A stretch of DNA of 64,000 bases from Candidatus Thiothrix putei (GTDB taxonomy: Bacteria > Pseudomonadota > Gammaproteobacteria > Thiotrichales > Thiotrichaceae). The position numbers and the translations under genes were made by a program. Below, piece after piece: positions 9,289 to 17,241 of the stretch. The notes under the pieces are model-generated. The model was given only the letters and a program-made list of their open reading frames with translations, was not told where the DNA came from and did no database searches. The first letter of the stretch is position 1, and every line of letters begins with the position of its first letter. The DNA is taken from contig CP124756.1 in assembly GCA_029972225.1 (NCBI GenBank), positions 1,036,001 through 1,100,000 on the forward strand, given 5' to 3'.

Positions 9289-9560
9289 CAGCGATGCCGT
9301 ATCAGCGCAATTTGATCAAAGGCATTTTCGGTAAAGGTGAGCAGATCAGGTCCTAGCCAGCGCACGGTTGCTACGAGCGCCAGCATGGTTACGACTAGCT
9401 TAAAACCATGCGGAAGTGTTTGTTCCTGAATAGACGTTAAGGCTTGCAATAATCCAATCAGCAGCCCCACAACAGTTGCGGCAATAATGGCGGGCAGCGA
9501 TAGATACAAGATAAGTTCCATCGCTAAGGAGGTTTTGTGGATGATGTCGGTTTCATTCAT
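9288..9560 (-). CDS. sctS: Type III secretion export apparatus protein SctS
   Basis: This 90-residue protein has two membrane helices separated by the conserved GLLQALTSIQEQTLP loop, characteristic of SctS/FliQ. It assembles with SctR and SctT into the helical export core. It shares one base with sctT and is 4 bp from sctR. Confidence 0.95.
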   Translation of the reverse strand: MNETDIIHKTSLAMELILYLSLPAIIAATVVGLLIGLLQALTSIQEQTLPHGFKLVVTMLALVATVRWLGPDLLTFTENAFDQIALIRHR

Positions 9561-9564
9561 GGTG

Positions 9565-10218
9565 TCAATAACTCAGTATCAAGCCGTGGATCAAGCGTGA
9601 CCATCCATCCACTAGTACAAAGAGCAGCAGCTTGAAGGGTAGGGAAATGGTCATGGGTGATAGCATCATCATACCCATTGACATCAATAAGTTAGATATA
9701 ACCAAGTCAATCACCACAAACGGGAGAAATATCAGGAAACCGACCTGAAATGCGGTGGTTAATTCGCTAACCATGAAGGAGGGAATCAACACCAAAAGAT
9801 GGTTTGTGGTTATTTCTGCTGAATATTTTTCGGGCCAAAGTTTTTGCGTGGTTTGAGTGAAAAATTCACGTTCACTTTCGCTGGAGTGCTTGATAAGAAA
9901 TTGTCGCAACGGTTCAGTGCTGCCTTCTAAGGCATTAATCAGCAACGGATTGCGAATATCTTCGATAGCAACCCCAAAACTATTAAATTGTTCATAGGTT
10001 TCCATGAACACGGGAGCCATGATGTAAATAGATAGAATGATGGCGATACCGCTAATCGCAATATTGGGTGGCTCTTGTTGCAAACCTAGGGCGCTGCGGA
10101 GGATATGCATCACAATCACTAGCTTGACGAAAGAGCTAACCATAATCGCAATAAACGGCGCTAACCCCAAGATGGTGAGGGCTGCCAGTAATATGACCGG
10201 ATTAGGGAAGCTTTCCAT
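9565..10218 (-). CDS. sctR: Type III secretion export apparatus protein SctR
   Basis: This 217-residue protein has about four membrane segments. The FliP/SctR signatures are visible: SFVKLVIVMHILRSALGLQQ and, near the C-terminus, VGFLIFLPFVVIDLVISNLL. In the export core five copies of SctR surround the exit channel. It follows sctQ by 2 bp in the standard Q-R-S-T-U order. Confidence 0.96.
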   Translation of the reverse strand: MESFPNPVILLAALTILGLAPFIAIMVSSFVKLVIVMHILRSALGLQQEPPNIAISGIAIILSIYIMAPVFMETYEQFNSFGVAIEDIRNPLLINALEGSTEPLRQFLIKHSSESEREFFTQTTQKLWPEKYSAEITTNHLLVLIPSFMVSELTTAFQVGFLIFLPFVVIDLVISNLLMSMGMMMLSPMTISLPFKLLLFVLVDGWSRLIHGLILSY

Positions 10219-10220
10219 GC

Positions 10221-11279
10221 TTAAGCGCTCTTCGCTTTTTTGTTAAACAGGTTGATGATGCGTACCGCAATGCGCCCGTTGATTTCGACCAATTCTCCCG
10301 TGCCAATCAGCCGATGCTGTGAACGTATCTGAATGATTTCCGGCAAGGATTTCCCCAATTCGAGAATATAGCCGGGGCGTAATTGCCGCACTTCGTTGAA
10401 TGACAGGGTTTTTTCTCCTACATCGAAGGAGAGTTGTACCGGTATCTGGCTAATGTGTTCTATGTTTTGTTTTTGTTCATTATCGGACATGGGCATCCAC
10501 TCAGTATTAATGGTCAGGGTTGAGGGTGTTGTTTGGCTGAGCGTCGCTTCGCAATAATAACCGGAGTCGAGGCATAACCTGAGTAAACCTTCGTCTTCAA
10601 AGCGAGTATCTTCCAATAAAATCAGGTCAGACGGTTGCAGTTGGTTGATCTCTTGCATGGAAAACACTACGCGGCTGATTTCAAGCCACAATGGTGTGTC
10701 GTGTTCTTCCCAATCCGGATTGCTGTCAGAAGGCCAGTGGCGCAGGCGTTCTTGTATATGCATGTAAAGGTGCGGGTCGAGCATCAATACCCCAAATACT
10801 TCTTGCAACATCTGCCGGTTTTCTTGCTCAAGTATTTGAATGGTAAAACCTAATGGCATGGTGTATTGGGTGCTGAGTGGATCGGCTGACATGGATTGCA
10901 GGGTTAACTGCAACCCTAAGCCTGTTTCCGCTTGATGCAACAAGGAGGCAAGCGCACTTTCGATAATGCTGATAGCCAGATTTTCGGGTAATTGATGCAG
11001 CAAACCATCCGGTAAAAATTGCTTGATGCGTTCTGCAAGTGGCCATGCTGATAGCCATAAACCCGCCATCGTACCGCCCAATTCCAGCGTTATGCTAATG
11101 GGACAGAGATGTTGAGTGTCTGTGTTCCCCTGCCGCATCTGAAAATTAGCCAGATGCTTATCGTCCACTGGGAAATTAAAATTTGTTGTTTTATTCAGCA
11201 GTATATTGTTCAGGCGCATATTAAGTGCTGCCTGACTGGGAAAGTTGATCGGGGTAAACAGGGTCTGCCGGTTTCTCAT
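10221..11279 (-). CDS. sctQ: Type III secretion cytoplasmic ring/sorting-platform protein SctQ
   Basis: From the ATG at 11277-11279 (with AGGA upstream) it is 352 residues; a TTG at 11309 would add ten. The C-terminal ~70 residues form a SPOA domain (PVQLSFDVGEKTLSFNEVRQ, then LVEINGRIAVRI) as in YscQ/FliN. SctQ pods carry SctL-SctN and chaperone-bound substrates. I did not find a clear internal start with ribosome-binding site for a separate short SctQ-C product, but did not exclude one. Confidence 0.88.
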   Translation of the reverse strand: MRNRQTLFTPINFPSQAALNMRLNNILLNKTTNFNFPVDDKHLANFQMRQGNTDTQHLCPISITLELGGTMAGLWLSAWPLAERIKQFLPDGLLHQLPENLAISIIESALASLLHQAETGLGLQLTLQSMSADPLSTQYTMPLGFTIQILEQENRQMLQEVFGVLMLDPHLYMHIQERLRHWPSDSNPDWEEHDTPLWLEISRVVFSMQEINQLQPSDLILLEDTRFEDEGLLRLCLDSGYYCEATLSQTTPSTLTINTEWMPMSDNEQKQNIEHISQIPVQLSFDVGEKTLSFNEVRQLRPGYILELGKSLPEIIQIRSQHRLIGTGELVEINGRIAVRIINLFNKKAKSA

Positions 11280-11411
11280 TATGGTTATTATCCTGATTGC
11301 TGTTCGCAAGCACAGCAGGGCGTAGTTTATGACTGAAAACGTGCAATATTCACATCAGTCTGCGGCTATACCTTGTGAAGTTCAACTTTCTTTAGCCATA
11401 CGGTCTTAATC

Positions 11412-12746
11412 TCAGACTGAACGGCTTGCATCCCAGTTTTGCAGACGAGCAACATTCGGGTTGGCATTGACTGCACCCAAGTAATAACCTTTGAAACTAT
11501 CTTGAGCGAACCAGTTGTTTTCGCCAAAGCTAACATCTACATTGCCGATACTGGAACTCCAGAAACGGTAAGAGCCGTTATCATTGCGCCCTAAATAAAC
11601 CGCATTCCAGCCTTGGGATGAGGATTTATTGTCCCCTGGTAAGTCAAAGTAATAAGCAGAACCGGGAATCAGTGCGTCACCTTTGTTAGGATCGAATAAA
11701 GCGGTTTCGCCTTTCAGGTTGCTAACCCCATCGACATTGATTTCACCTGCCTGAGCGGTGCGTACTTTGGTTGAGAAGCCACCATCAAAGCCTGAACTGT
11801 CATGCTGGTCGTACCAAGAGGATATTTGTAAGCGCCCGGCTTTGTTGTCGAAATCGCCAGCGCCGATAGTGTCCAAGGTGGCTTTCAGATTGAGCAGGCG
11901 CATGGGGCTGGCGCAGTCAAATGCATAATTCTGCCGGTTATTGAAAACATCATTAATAGCCTCAGAAGGTTTGACGGGCTGACCTGTAGGGTCTGTTTCG
12001 CGCATCAGTAAATAGCGGTTGGAGCCACGCTGTACCACCTCCCAGTAATTATTGCGTTCCAACACCGTTTCAGTGGATGCACTACCATTACTGGCAGTGT
12101 AGGTGCGGGTTTCTGCTTGAGGTAGCTGACCATCTTTGATTTGCACCAGAGCTTCGCTGAATGTCCAGCCTTCACCTAGCGAATTAGCCGTTTTGACCAT
12201 ATTGTCGCGGAAGCGTAGATCATACATGTCCTCTGTTGTCAGTGTTTTGCGCGAGACTTCTCCACCCGCTGCATTCTTGACAATCAAGGTGTCGCCAGCA
12301 CTTAGGTGTTGATCAGCATTCGTGCCATCTTGTACGGATAGGGTTTGCCCTGTGGGAATGTTGCCTTTGCTGTCAGCCACATATTTACCTTGCAGAATGC
12401 TTGTTTCAGAATCACTCAGATTTATCAATGGATTGGCTACAGGTAATTCACTAGCTCCGATTGGGGTTGTACTTTCAGTTGTGGGCATAGCCGGTGTTGA
12501 CGGGGGCTGCGGCCTTGATGTGCTGGAAGTAGACGCTAATGAGCCACCATTGTATTGCTGTTGTTGCATGATTTGTTGTAGCAAATTAGTAATAAGGGGC
12601 AAGAGTTGCGCGATGAGGTTGCCACTAAGGGTGTTAGTGTGATTGGTGGATGGGACTTGCTGAGTAATTTTGTTTGCTTGTGAGAGCGAAGCAGGAAGCC
12701 AGCCCAATCTTGCTGTCAGTTGGTTAGGTAGCGTTATGGTAGTCAT
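11412..12746 (-). CDS. Candidate type III effector with transglutaminase (Tgl-like) C-terminal half
   Basis: From the ATG at 12744-12746 (preceded by GGAAG) it has 444 residues; a GTG at 12785 would add 13. Residues 1-110 are Ser/Thr/Gln/Pro-rich and disordered-looking, as in secreted proteins. The middle and C-terminal parts resemble Bacillus Tgl transglutaminase from memory: NYWEVV, PSEAINDV, YAFDCASPMRLL and LDTIGAGDF follow in the same order as in Tgl around its catalytic Cys. The Cys (about residue 278) is the only Cys in the protein. The glutamate partner residues are not obvious. It lies 102 bp upstream of sctQ, where SctP sits in Ysc systems, but no T3S4 domain is seen. Confidence 0.5.
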   Translation of the reverse strand: MTTITLPNQLTARLGWLPASLSQANKITQQVPSTNHTNTLSGNLIAQLLPLITNLLQQIMQQQQYNGGSLASTSSTSRPQPPSTPAMPTTESTTPIGASELPVANPLINLSDSETSILQGKYVADSKGNIPTGQTLSVQDGTNADQHLSAGDTLIVKNAAGGEVSRKTLTTEDMYDLRFRDNMVKTANSLGEGWTFSEALVQIKDGQLPQAETRTYTASNGSASTETVLERNNYWEVVQRGSNRYLLMRETDPTGQPVKPSEAINDVFNNRQNYAFDCASPMRLLNLKATLDTIGAGDFDNKAGRLQISSWYDQHDSSGFDGGFSTKVRTAQAGEINVDGVSNLKGETALFDPNKGDALIPGSAYYFDLPGDNKSSSQGWNAVYLGRNDNGSYRFWSSSIGNVDVSFGENNWFAQDSFKGYYLGAVNANPNVARLQNWDASRSV

Positions 12747-12992
12747 CTTAATGTCTTCCGATAAAATGTTAGATGAGTCGATCACTCATATAGGGGCAGT
12801 GTAATCATTTAGGTGTTTGGGACAGGGGGATGAAAAGATAAATGGGCTGTTTTGACGGATAACCCGAAGTTGTGCAGGTAGTGTTTTTCCATTGAGTAGG
12901 GTTTCTGGTACGGTTTATCTCCTTTGGCGTGAATGTTAGTGGGCTAAAGCCTACAGTAGACTCGTTTATATTTGCCGGGGGATTGCTTGGCT

Positions 12993-13670
12993 ATGCATAA
13001 GATATTATTCAGATTCCGATGGGCTGTTTTGCTACTAATGCTGTATGTGGGAACGGCAGTTGCCGCGCCTGTGCCATGGAAAGAGGATAATTATTCGCAC
13101 TTTTCTGATCAGGAACCATTACCGGATCTGTTGAAAACCTTGGCATCATTACAGGATTTACCCATCGTCGTTAGCCCTAAGGTCAAAGAGGTGGTGAGTT
13201 TGCATCTCCAGAATCGGAAGTCTCAGGAGATTTTTAATGAACTGGTTAAAAATTATGGCTTGATTTGGTACTACGACAAAGAGGCGCTGTTTGTTTACAA
13301 GGAAGAAGAAGTGCAATCAGCGAGTGTGAGCATGAAAAAAATGTCGCCGCAAGAATTCACCAATGCCTTAAAGCGGCTGGAGGTGTTGGAAGAGCGCTTT
13401 CAGTGGCAGATTTCCGAAGTCGATAACATTATTTACCTGACAGGCCCCGAACGTTTTGTCAGCGCAGTGCTGGATATGGCCAAGGTCATGGATACGCAGG
13501 ATCTTTCCAGGCGGCAGGTGTACCGTTGGAAAGATAAAAAGGGTGTGATGAATTACAGTTCAGAAGACCCCGTGGGTGGGATGGGTGCTGAATTTGATGT
13601 TAAGACGGATGAGAAATTTCCGGGTTTTGATGTAGTGGATGTCGTTAAAAACAAAAAACAGGCTGAATAA
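12993..13670 (+). CDS. sctC: SctC-like protein with only the secretin N0-N1 domains (no pore domain)
   Basis: From the ATG at 12993 it has 225 residues; an upstream TTG would add seven. A signal peptide (LLLMLYVGTAVAA) is followed by an N0 domain with the YscC-like pattern LKTLASLQDLPIVVSPKVKE and GLIWYYDKEALFVY, and an N1 domain ending in IIYLTGPERFVSAVLDMAK. A short tail (VYRWKDKKGVMNYSSEDP) resembles DUF4124. SctC is normally about 500-650 residues with a C-terminal beta-barrel secretin domain, which is absent. sctD begins immediately after its stop codon, so this is not a simple frameshift. It starts the rightward operon. Confidence 0.75.
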   Translation: MHKILFRFRWAVLLLMLYVGTAVAAPVPWKEDNYSHFSDQEPLPDLLKTLASLQDLPIVVSPKVKEVVSLHLQNRKSQEIFNELVKNYGLIWYYDKEALFVYKEEEVQSASVSMKKMSPQEFTNALKRLEVLEERFQWQISEVDNIIYLTGPERFVSAVLDMAKVMDTQDLSRRQVYRWKDKKGVMNYSSEDPVGGMGAEFDVKTDEKFPGFDVVDVVKNKKQAE

Positions 13671-15047
13671 ATGGCAACTCAACATACTTCCTTTATTCTC
13701 AAGGTATTGAGTGGAATTAATAGCGGTGCATCCGTCAGGCTAAGAACCGGAAGCTTAGTTATCGGGCGTTCTATGACCAGCGATATTATTTTGCATGATG
13801 ACGATATTGCTGATCAGCACATCCAATTATTGATTACGCCAGATTCTATTACGCTGCAACCGCTCGCTCACCCAGTGTTTGTTGAAGCTAAGGAGGTGAC
13901 GGCAGACAGTATGGATTTGCTACCTTATCAGACGATCCGGCTGGGTAATGTGGATCTTCTCGTGGCAGATAGCAGAGTTGGTAGTGGTCAAATAGCGGGC
14001 AAGCAGCGAGCAGCTAAGGCTGCTTCTGGCGGTGAAAGTGCTCATTTTCATGGCAAGCATAACGCGCAGTCAGTAACTTCAGTCAAATCGAATAAAGTTT
14101 CATCTAAAAAAAGCGGGAATGGCAAAAGTTGGTTATTTGCCGGGTTGGGCTTGTTGTTGCTGGCAAACTTGATTTATTGGGCTCCTCAGTTTAACCATTT
14201 CCTGGAAACCCTCGGCGTGCGCGATTCGGGGGAGCAGCAGGCAGCCTTGTTGTTGAGGGATTTGGGACAGCAGGATTTCAACTTGGTGAATGAGGTTGAT
14301 GGTTCAGTTAGCTTACGTGGGTATACCAGTACGACGGTAGAGCGCAATGAACTCATGAGCAGGCTTCAAGATGCCGGTATTAAGGCCAATGTGCATATTT
14401 GGGCACAAGATGAGATGGCGAATAGTGCAGGAATGATTGCCCGTGCAATGGGGCAGCCCGGCATTAGCTTTAAGCCGGGAGATACAGACGGTGTGTTGGT
14501 CGCTGAGGGGTTCGCCAGTAAGAATGCGGATTGGGAGCGCGTCAAAGTCAGCATTCTCAATGATGTTGGGGGTGTTCGCTCTATCGGTGAGAGTGAATTT
14601 CAAACATTGGACGGTTATCTGGCGTCTTTTGTGCAGTTCATCGAGAAAAAAGGACTGTCTAGCCGCATCACAGCCACAACCGACGGCAAGAGCGTTATAG
14701 TTAAGGGCGAGTTAACGCAGTCGGAAATCGAAAAATTAAAAGATTTGCGGCAGGAGTTCATTAGCATACAGGGCGACGGTCCCGCGATTGTGCTCAATGT
14801 CACTGATATACGTGATCGCATCACATTAGCGATACGCAGCGTAAGTGTTGGCAAGATACCTTTTCTTGTCGCAAAAGATGGTAAGAAGTACATGGAAGGC
14901 TCAGCGCTTGGTGGAAAATATTTTATTAAGAGCATCAAGTCCGACCATGTGGTGTTAACGAATAACGGGATGGATATTCCTTTTTATTACGGTATAGACA
15001 AGGGGAGACTAGATGATGCTGCAAATCGAGCAGAACCTCAAAAATGA
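13671..15047 (+). CDS. sctD: Type III secretion inner-membrane ring protein SctD
   Basis: This 458-residue protein has an N-terminal FHA-like domain (about 8-100, with IGRSMTSDIILHDDDIADQH), a basic linker, one membrane helix (about 153-172, SWLFAGLGLLLLANLIYW) and a periplasmic region of repeated ring-building/BON-like domains. This is the YscD plan: cytoplasmic FHA contacts SctK, while the periplasmic part forms the outer inner-membrane ring. It follows the secretin stub with no intergenic base and overlaps sctE by 35 bp. Confidence 0.9.
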   Translation: MATQHTSFILKVLSGINSGASVRLRTGSLVIGRSMTSDIILHDDDIADQHIQLLITPDSITLQPLAHPVFVEAKEVTADSMDLLPYQTIRLGNVDLLVADSRVGSGQIAGKQRAAKAASGGESAHFHGKHNAQSVTSVKSNKVSSKKSGNGKSWLFAGLGLLLLANLIYWAPQFNHFLETLGVRDSGEQQAALLLRDLGQQDFNLVNEVDGSVSLRGYTSTTVERNELMSRLQDAGIKANVHIWAQDEMANSAGMIARAMGQPGISFKPGDTDGVLVAEGFASKNADWERVKVSILNDVGGVRSIGESEFQTLDGYLASFVQFIEKKGLSSRITATTDGKSVIVKGELTQSEIEKLKDLRQEFISIQGDGPAIVLNVTDIRDRITLAIRSVSVGKIPFLVAKDGKKYMEGSALGGKYFIKSIKSDHVVLTNNGMDIPFYYGIDKGRLDDAANRAEPQK

Positions 15048-15228
15048 TGTGTCAGGTATGTATAAAAATGAGCTTCTGGATAAGTTTAACCAAGCAGCTT
15101 CGGACGTTCGCTCTGAACTGAACCAAGGGGTTTCACCTGATGAATACGAAAAACTAAATAGTTTTTTGCTGGCATTAGAAGCCAGTTGCGAGGTCGTTGA
15201 CCAGTTTTGGACGCAAACCCACCAGTAG
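15013..15228 (+). CDS. YscE-like needle co-chaperone
   Basis: This 71-residue helical protein (a second ATG lies one codon downstream) has a pattern seen in the YscE/SsaE family: LxQxL-type first helix, GVSPDEYEKLNSFLLALEAS and a C-terminal VVDQFW helix. YscE with YscG keeps the needle subunit YscF monomeric in the cytoplasm. Position between sctD and the needle candidate matches Ysc D-E-F-G order. It overlaps the end of sctD by 35 bp. Confidence 0.7.
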   Translation: MMLQIEQNLKNDVSGMYKNELLDKFNQAASDVRSELNQGVSPDEYEKLNSFLLALEASCEVVDQFWTQTHQ

Positions 15229-15291
15229 GGTTGGTTCAAAAGTAAGCATGGAACGCAATGTGTAACAGGAAGTTAGGAATTCCCTGCGTTT

Positions 15292-15305
15292 GGTGATATT
15301 TCACC
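15292..15305 (+). promoter_or_regulatory. Small hairpin upstream of the needle gene
   Basis: GGTGA (15292-15296) pairs with TCACC (15301-15305) across a 4-base loop. It is flanked by CCC and GGGG and followed by a T-rich stretch (ATTTATTTTTAT). It lies in the 120-bp gap between the YscE-like gene and sctF and may act as a weak attenuator or 5' stabiliser for sctF mRNA. Low certainty. Confidence 0.3.
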
Positions 15306-15349
15306 GGGGATTTATTTTTATGGACGATTAATTTTTAGGAGATATGACA

Positions 15350-15556
15350 ATGGATGCAACTACAGCAGCCGCTTCGATTCAAACTGCAACTCAAGAGAGT
15401 GTTAATTTATTAAATACTCAAATGCAGAGCAATCGCCAATTGACTAATGCCGGTGTTGCCGCACAGTCAGCGCGTATGCAAGATCAGATGAACTCTGATG
15501 CAATGGCTGGTCTGAAGACGATGGCACAAACAATTGGTCAATCAATTGCCCGTTAA
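15350..15556 (+). CDS. sctF: Putative type III needle subunit SctF
   Basis: The ATG at 15350 sits 8 bases after AGGAG (15337-15341); another ATG at 15344 is only 2 bases away, so 15350 is the better start (68 residues). The protein is all-helical, Gln/Ala/Ser/Met-rich, without cysteine or signal peptide, as expected for a needle protomer. It does not show a strong sequence match to YscF/PrgI that I can recognise. The call rests on size, composition and its place between the YscE- and YscG-like genes. It is flanked by hairpins, which suits differential expression. Confidence 0.55.
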   Translation: MDATTAAASIQTATQESVNLLNTQMQSNRQLTNAGVAAQSARMQDQMNSDAMAGLKTMAQTIGQSIAR

Positions 15557-15627
15557 TTAATTGGGTATTATTCATTTAAATGGTAGTAATCTGATTATTA
15601 TCAAAAAGTGATTTTCCAATAAATGAT

Positions 15628-15657
15628 CAGTGACATCACATTTTTGTGGTGTCACTG
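15628..15657 (+). promoter_or_regulatory. Strong 12-bp hairpin between sctF and sctG
   Basis: CAGTGACATCAC (15628-15639) pairs with GTGGTGTCACTG (15646-15657) over a 6-base ATTTTT loop, with one G-U pair. It follows sctF and precedes the AAGGAT ribosome-binding site of the next gene. Without a following T-run it is probably a 3'-stabilising or partial-termination hairpin that keeps needle mRNA abundant. Confidence 0.5.
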
Positions 15658-15672
15658 TAAGGATAAAAAAAT

Positions 15673-16038
15673 ATGCAAGCTAGTGTCGAATTACTTCAAA
15701 TGATTTCTCAAGTTGGTTACATGGCCTGTTTTGGTGGCGATGTGCAGCGTTCCCAAACGATTATGGAAGGTGTTAATGCTATTGGTGTTGAGCAGACTCC
15801 CATAAAAATGGGCGTGGCTATTGCTAAAATTTACGCAGGTCACTACGATCAGGCTATTCATATACTGCGAGATGATGTATTGCTGAAAGAAGTTGATCAC
15901 ATGAGTGCGAAGTGTTTCTTAGGTATTGCCTTAAGCCAAAAAGGTGAGAAAGCAGAAGCGAGAGAGCTATTTGAAGAGGTAGTGCGAAAAGGCAATAAAG
16001 ATGAAAGCAGTATTGCAGCCGCTTACCTTAATACTTAA
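15673..16038 (+). CDS. sctG: YscG-like TPR needle chaperone
   Basis: This 121-residue, all-helical protein has TPR-like repeats (IAKIYAGHYDQAIHILRDDV and LGIALSQKGEKAEARELFEE). It matches the YscG/SsaH-type chaperone in size and position, next to the needle gene. YscG with YscE binds the C-terminal helix of the needle subunit. It is followed 12 bp later by sctI. Confidence 0.7.
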   Translation: MQASVELLQMISQVGYMACFGGDVQRSQTIMEGVNAIGVEQTPIKMGVAIAKIYAGHYDQAIHILRDDVLLKEVDHMSAKCFLGIALSQKGEKAEARELFEEVVRKGNKDESSIAAAYLNT

Positions 16039-16050
16039 AGGTTTAGGATC

Positions 16051-16602
16051 ATGTTTGATGCGAGTACGTTAGTTAATCCAGTGATGCAGACGGGGAATTT
16101 GCAACAGCAGTTACCCGCTCCACCCGCGAATGATGTGATGCGTTTAGAGAATATTCTAACTCGAAGTCATAATGAGATCGGTTCGGCTTCTATGCGAGAT
16201 ACGCCTATCTTACAGATTCGAGAGCCGGTTACGACTGACTCGTTTGATTTCAAGCGTGTTATGCTGAATAAAATGGGTGAAATTGATCAGTCTTATCATG
16301 GCATGATGTCACAAATGTCGACGATGCCTAAATTTTCAGATTATCTTGCTGAAAAACAAGCAATTAGTGGCAATAATGAGACACGTAGTTATCCTGAAGT
16401 CGGTAAAAGTGACAATCTTATTAAGCAAATTGAGGAGTCCACAAAAGCATCAGCAGAAAGCCTTTTAGCTTCTAGCGAATATAACCATGTTCTAAGCCAG
16501 TGGGGAATTAAGTCGCAGATGTGGATGGGTAAAATGAATATTGTGATTTCTGCTGTGGGACAAGTTTCTCAAGGTTTTAAAACATTATTCCAAGCAGGTT
16601 GA
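16051..16602 (+). CDS. sctI: Type III inner rod/adapter protein SctI
   Basis: This 183-residue protein has a low-complexity N-terminus and a C-terminal helix (WGIKSQMWMGKMNIVISAVG then FKTLF) like that of YscI/HrpB. SctI anchors the needle to the export core and is an early secreted substrate. Position G-I-J follows Ysc order except that no YscH is present. It is longer than typical YscI (about 115 residues). Confidence 0.72.
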   Translation: MFDASTLVNPVMQTGNLQQQLPAPPANDVMRLENILTRSHNEIGSASMRDTPILQIREPVTTDSFDFKRVMLNKMGEIDQSYHGMMSQMSTMPKFSDYLAEKQAISGNNETRSYPEVGKSDNLIKQIEESTKASAESLLASSEYNHVLSQWGIKSQMWMGKMNIVISAVGQVSQGFKTLFQAG

Positions 16603-16644
16603 TACATATCAATATTGATTGCTATAAGTCGGGAATATACGATA

Positions 16645-17241
16645 ATGATAAATAAAAAGCTTCGACGTATTGCTATTGTCGTGACACTACTGCTCCTCAC
16701 CGGTTGCAAAACGGAACTGTACAGTAATTTGGCAGAAAATGATGCTAATTCAATGTTGTCAATTCTGTTAAATAACAAAATAGACTCCGAAAAGATCTTC
16801 GATAAGAAAGCAGGCACTTACTTTTTACACGTGGAAAAGTCGAGAATTCCTCAAGCAGTGCAGCTTCTGAAACAGCACGGTTATCCCAAAGAAAAAATTG
16901 CGACAGTCGGCGAATTATTCAAAAAAGAAGGTTTGATTTCTTCCCCATTGGAAGAGCGTACCCGTTTCATTTTCGCCTTATCGCAAAGTGTGCAAGAAAC
17001 CTTATCGCAAATTGACGGTGTGTTAGTTGCACGGGTTCACGTGGTATTGCCTGAAAACAATCCGATTGATAAGGAGTTCAAGCCATCATCCGCCTCGGTT
17101 TTCATCAAATACAATCCAGCCTATCGTTTGGAAGACATGAAGTCAGACATTAAGCTGATCGTTGAGAAAAGTATCGAAGGTCTGACTTACGATAAGGTAT
17201 CCGTGGTGATGGTTCCGGCACAGTTTTCGGCAACCAATTAG
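16645..17241 (+). CDS. sctJ: Type III inner-ring lipoprotein SctJ
   Basis: From the ATG at 16645 it is 198 residues. The signal peptide ends in the lipobox LLTGC (Cys21). It has the two ring-building domains of YscJ/EscJ (LYSNLAENDANSMLSILLNN; QETLSQIDGVLVARVHVVLP). It stops soon after the second domain, so it lacks the C-terminal membrane helix of YscJ, like short EscJ forms. It forms the inner-membrane ring with SctD. It is last in the rightward operon and overlaps the opposing acyltransferase gene by 4 bp. Confidence 0.93.
   Translation: MINKKLRRIAIVVTLLLLTGCKTELYSNLAENDANSMLSILLNNKIDSEKIFDKKAGTYFLHVEKSRIPQAVQLLKQHGYPKEKIATVGELFKKEGLISSPLEERTRFIFALSQSVQETLSQIDGVLVARVHVVLPENNPIDKEFKPSSASVFIKYNPAYRLEDMKSDIKLIVEKSIEGLTYDKVSVVMVPAQFSATN

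Noticed and set aside
11412-12746. SctP needle-length ruler
   Set aside because: Position fits, but the C-terminal T3S4/FliK-like domain is not seen and the transglutaminase-like pattern is stronger.
1753-17241. Flagellar export genes
   Set aside because: SctK, SctI, the FHA-bearing SctD, the YscE/YscG-like genes and the lipoprotein SctJ are injectisome features; no flagellar filament, hook or rod genes are present.
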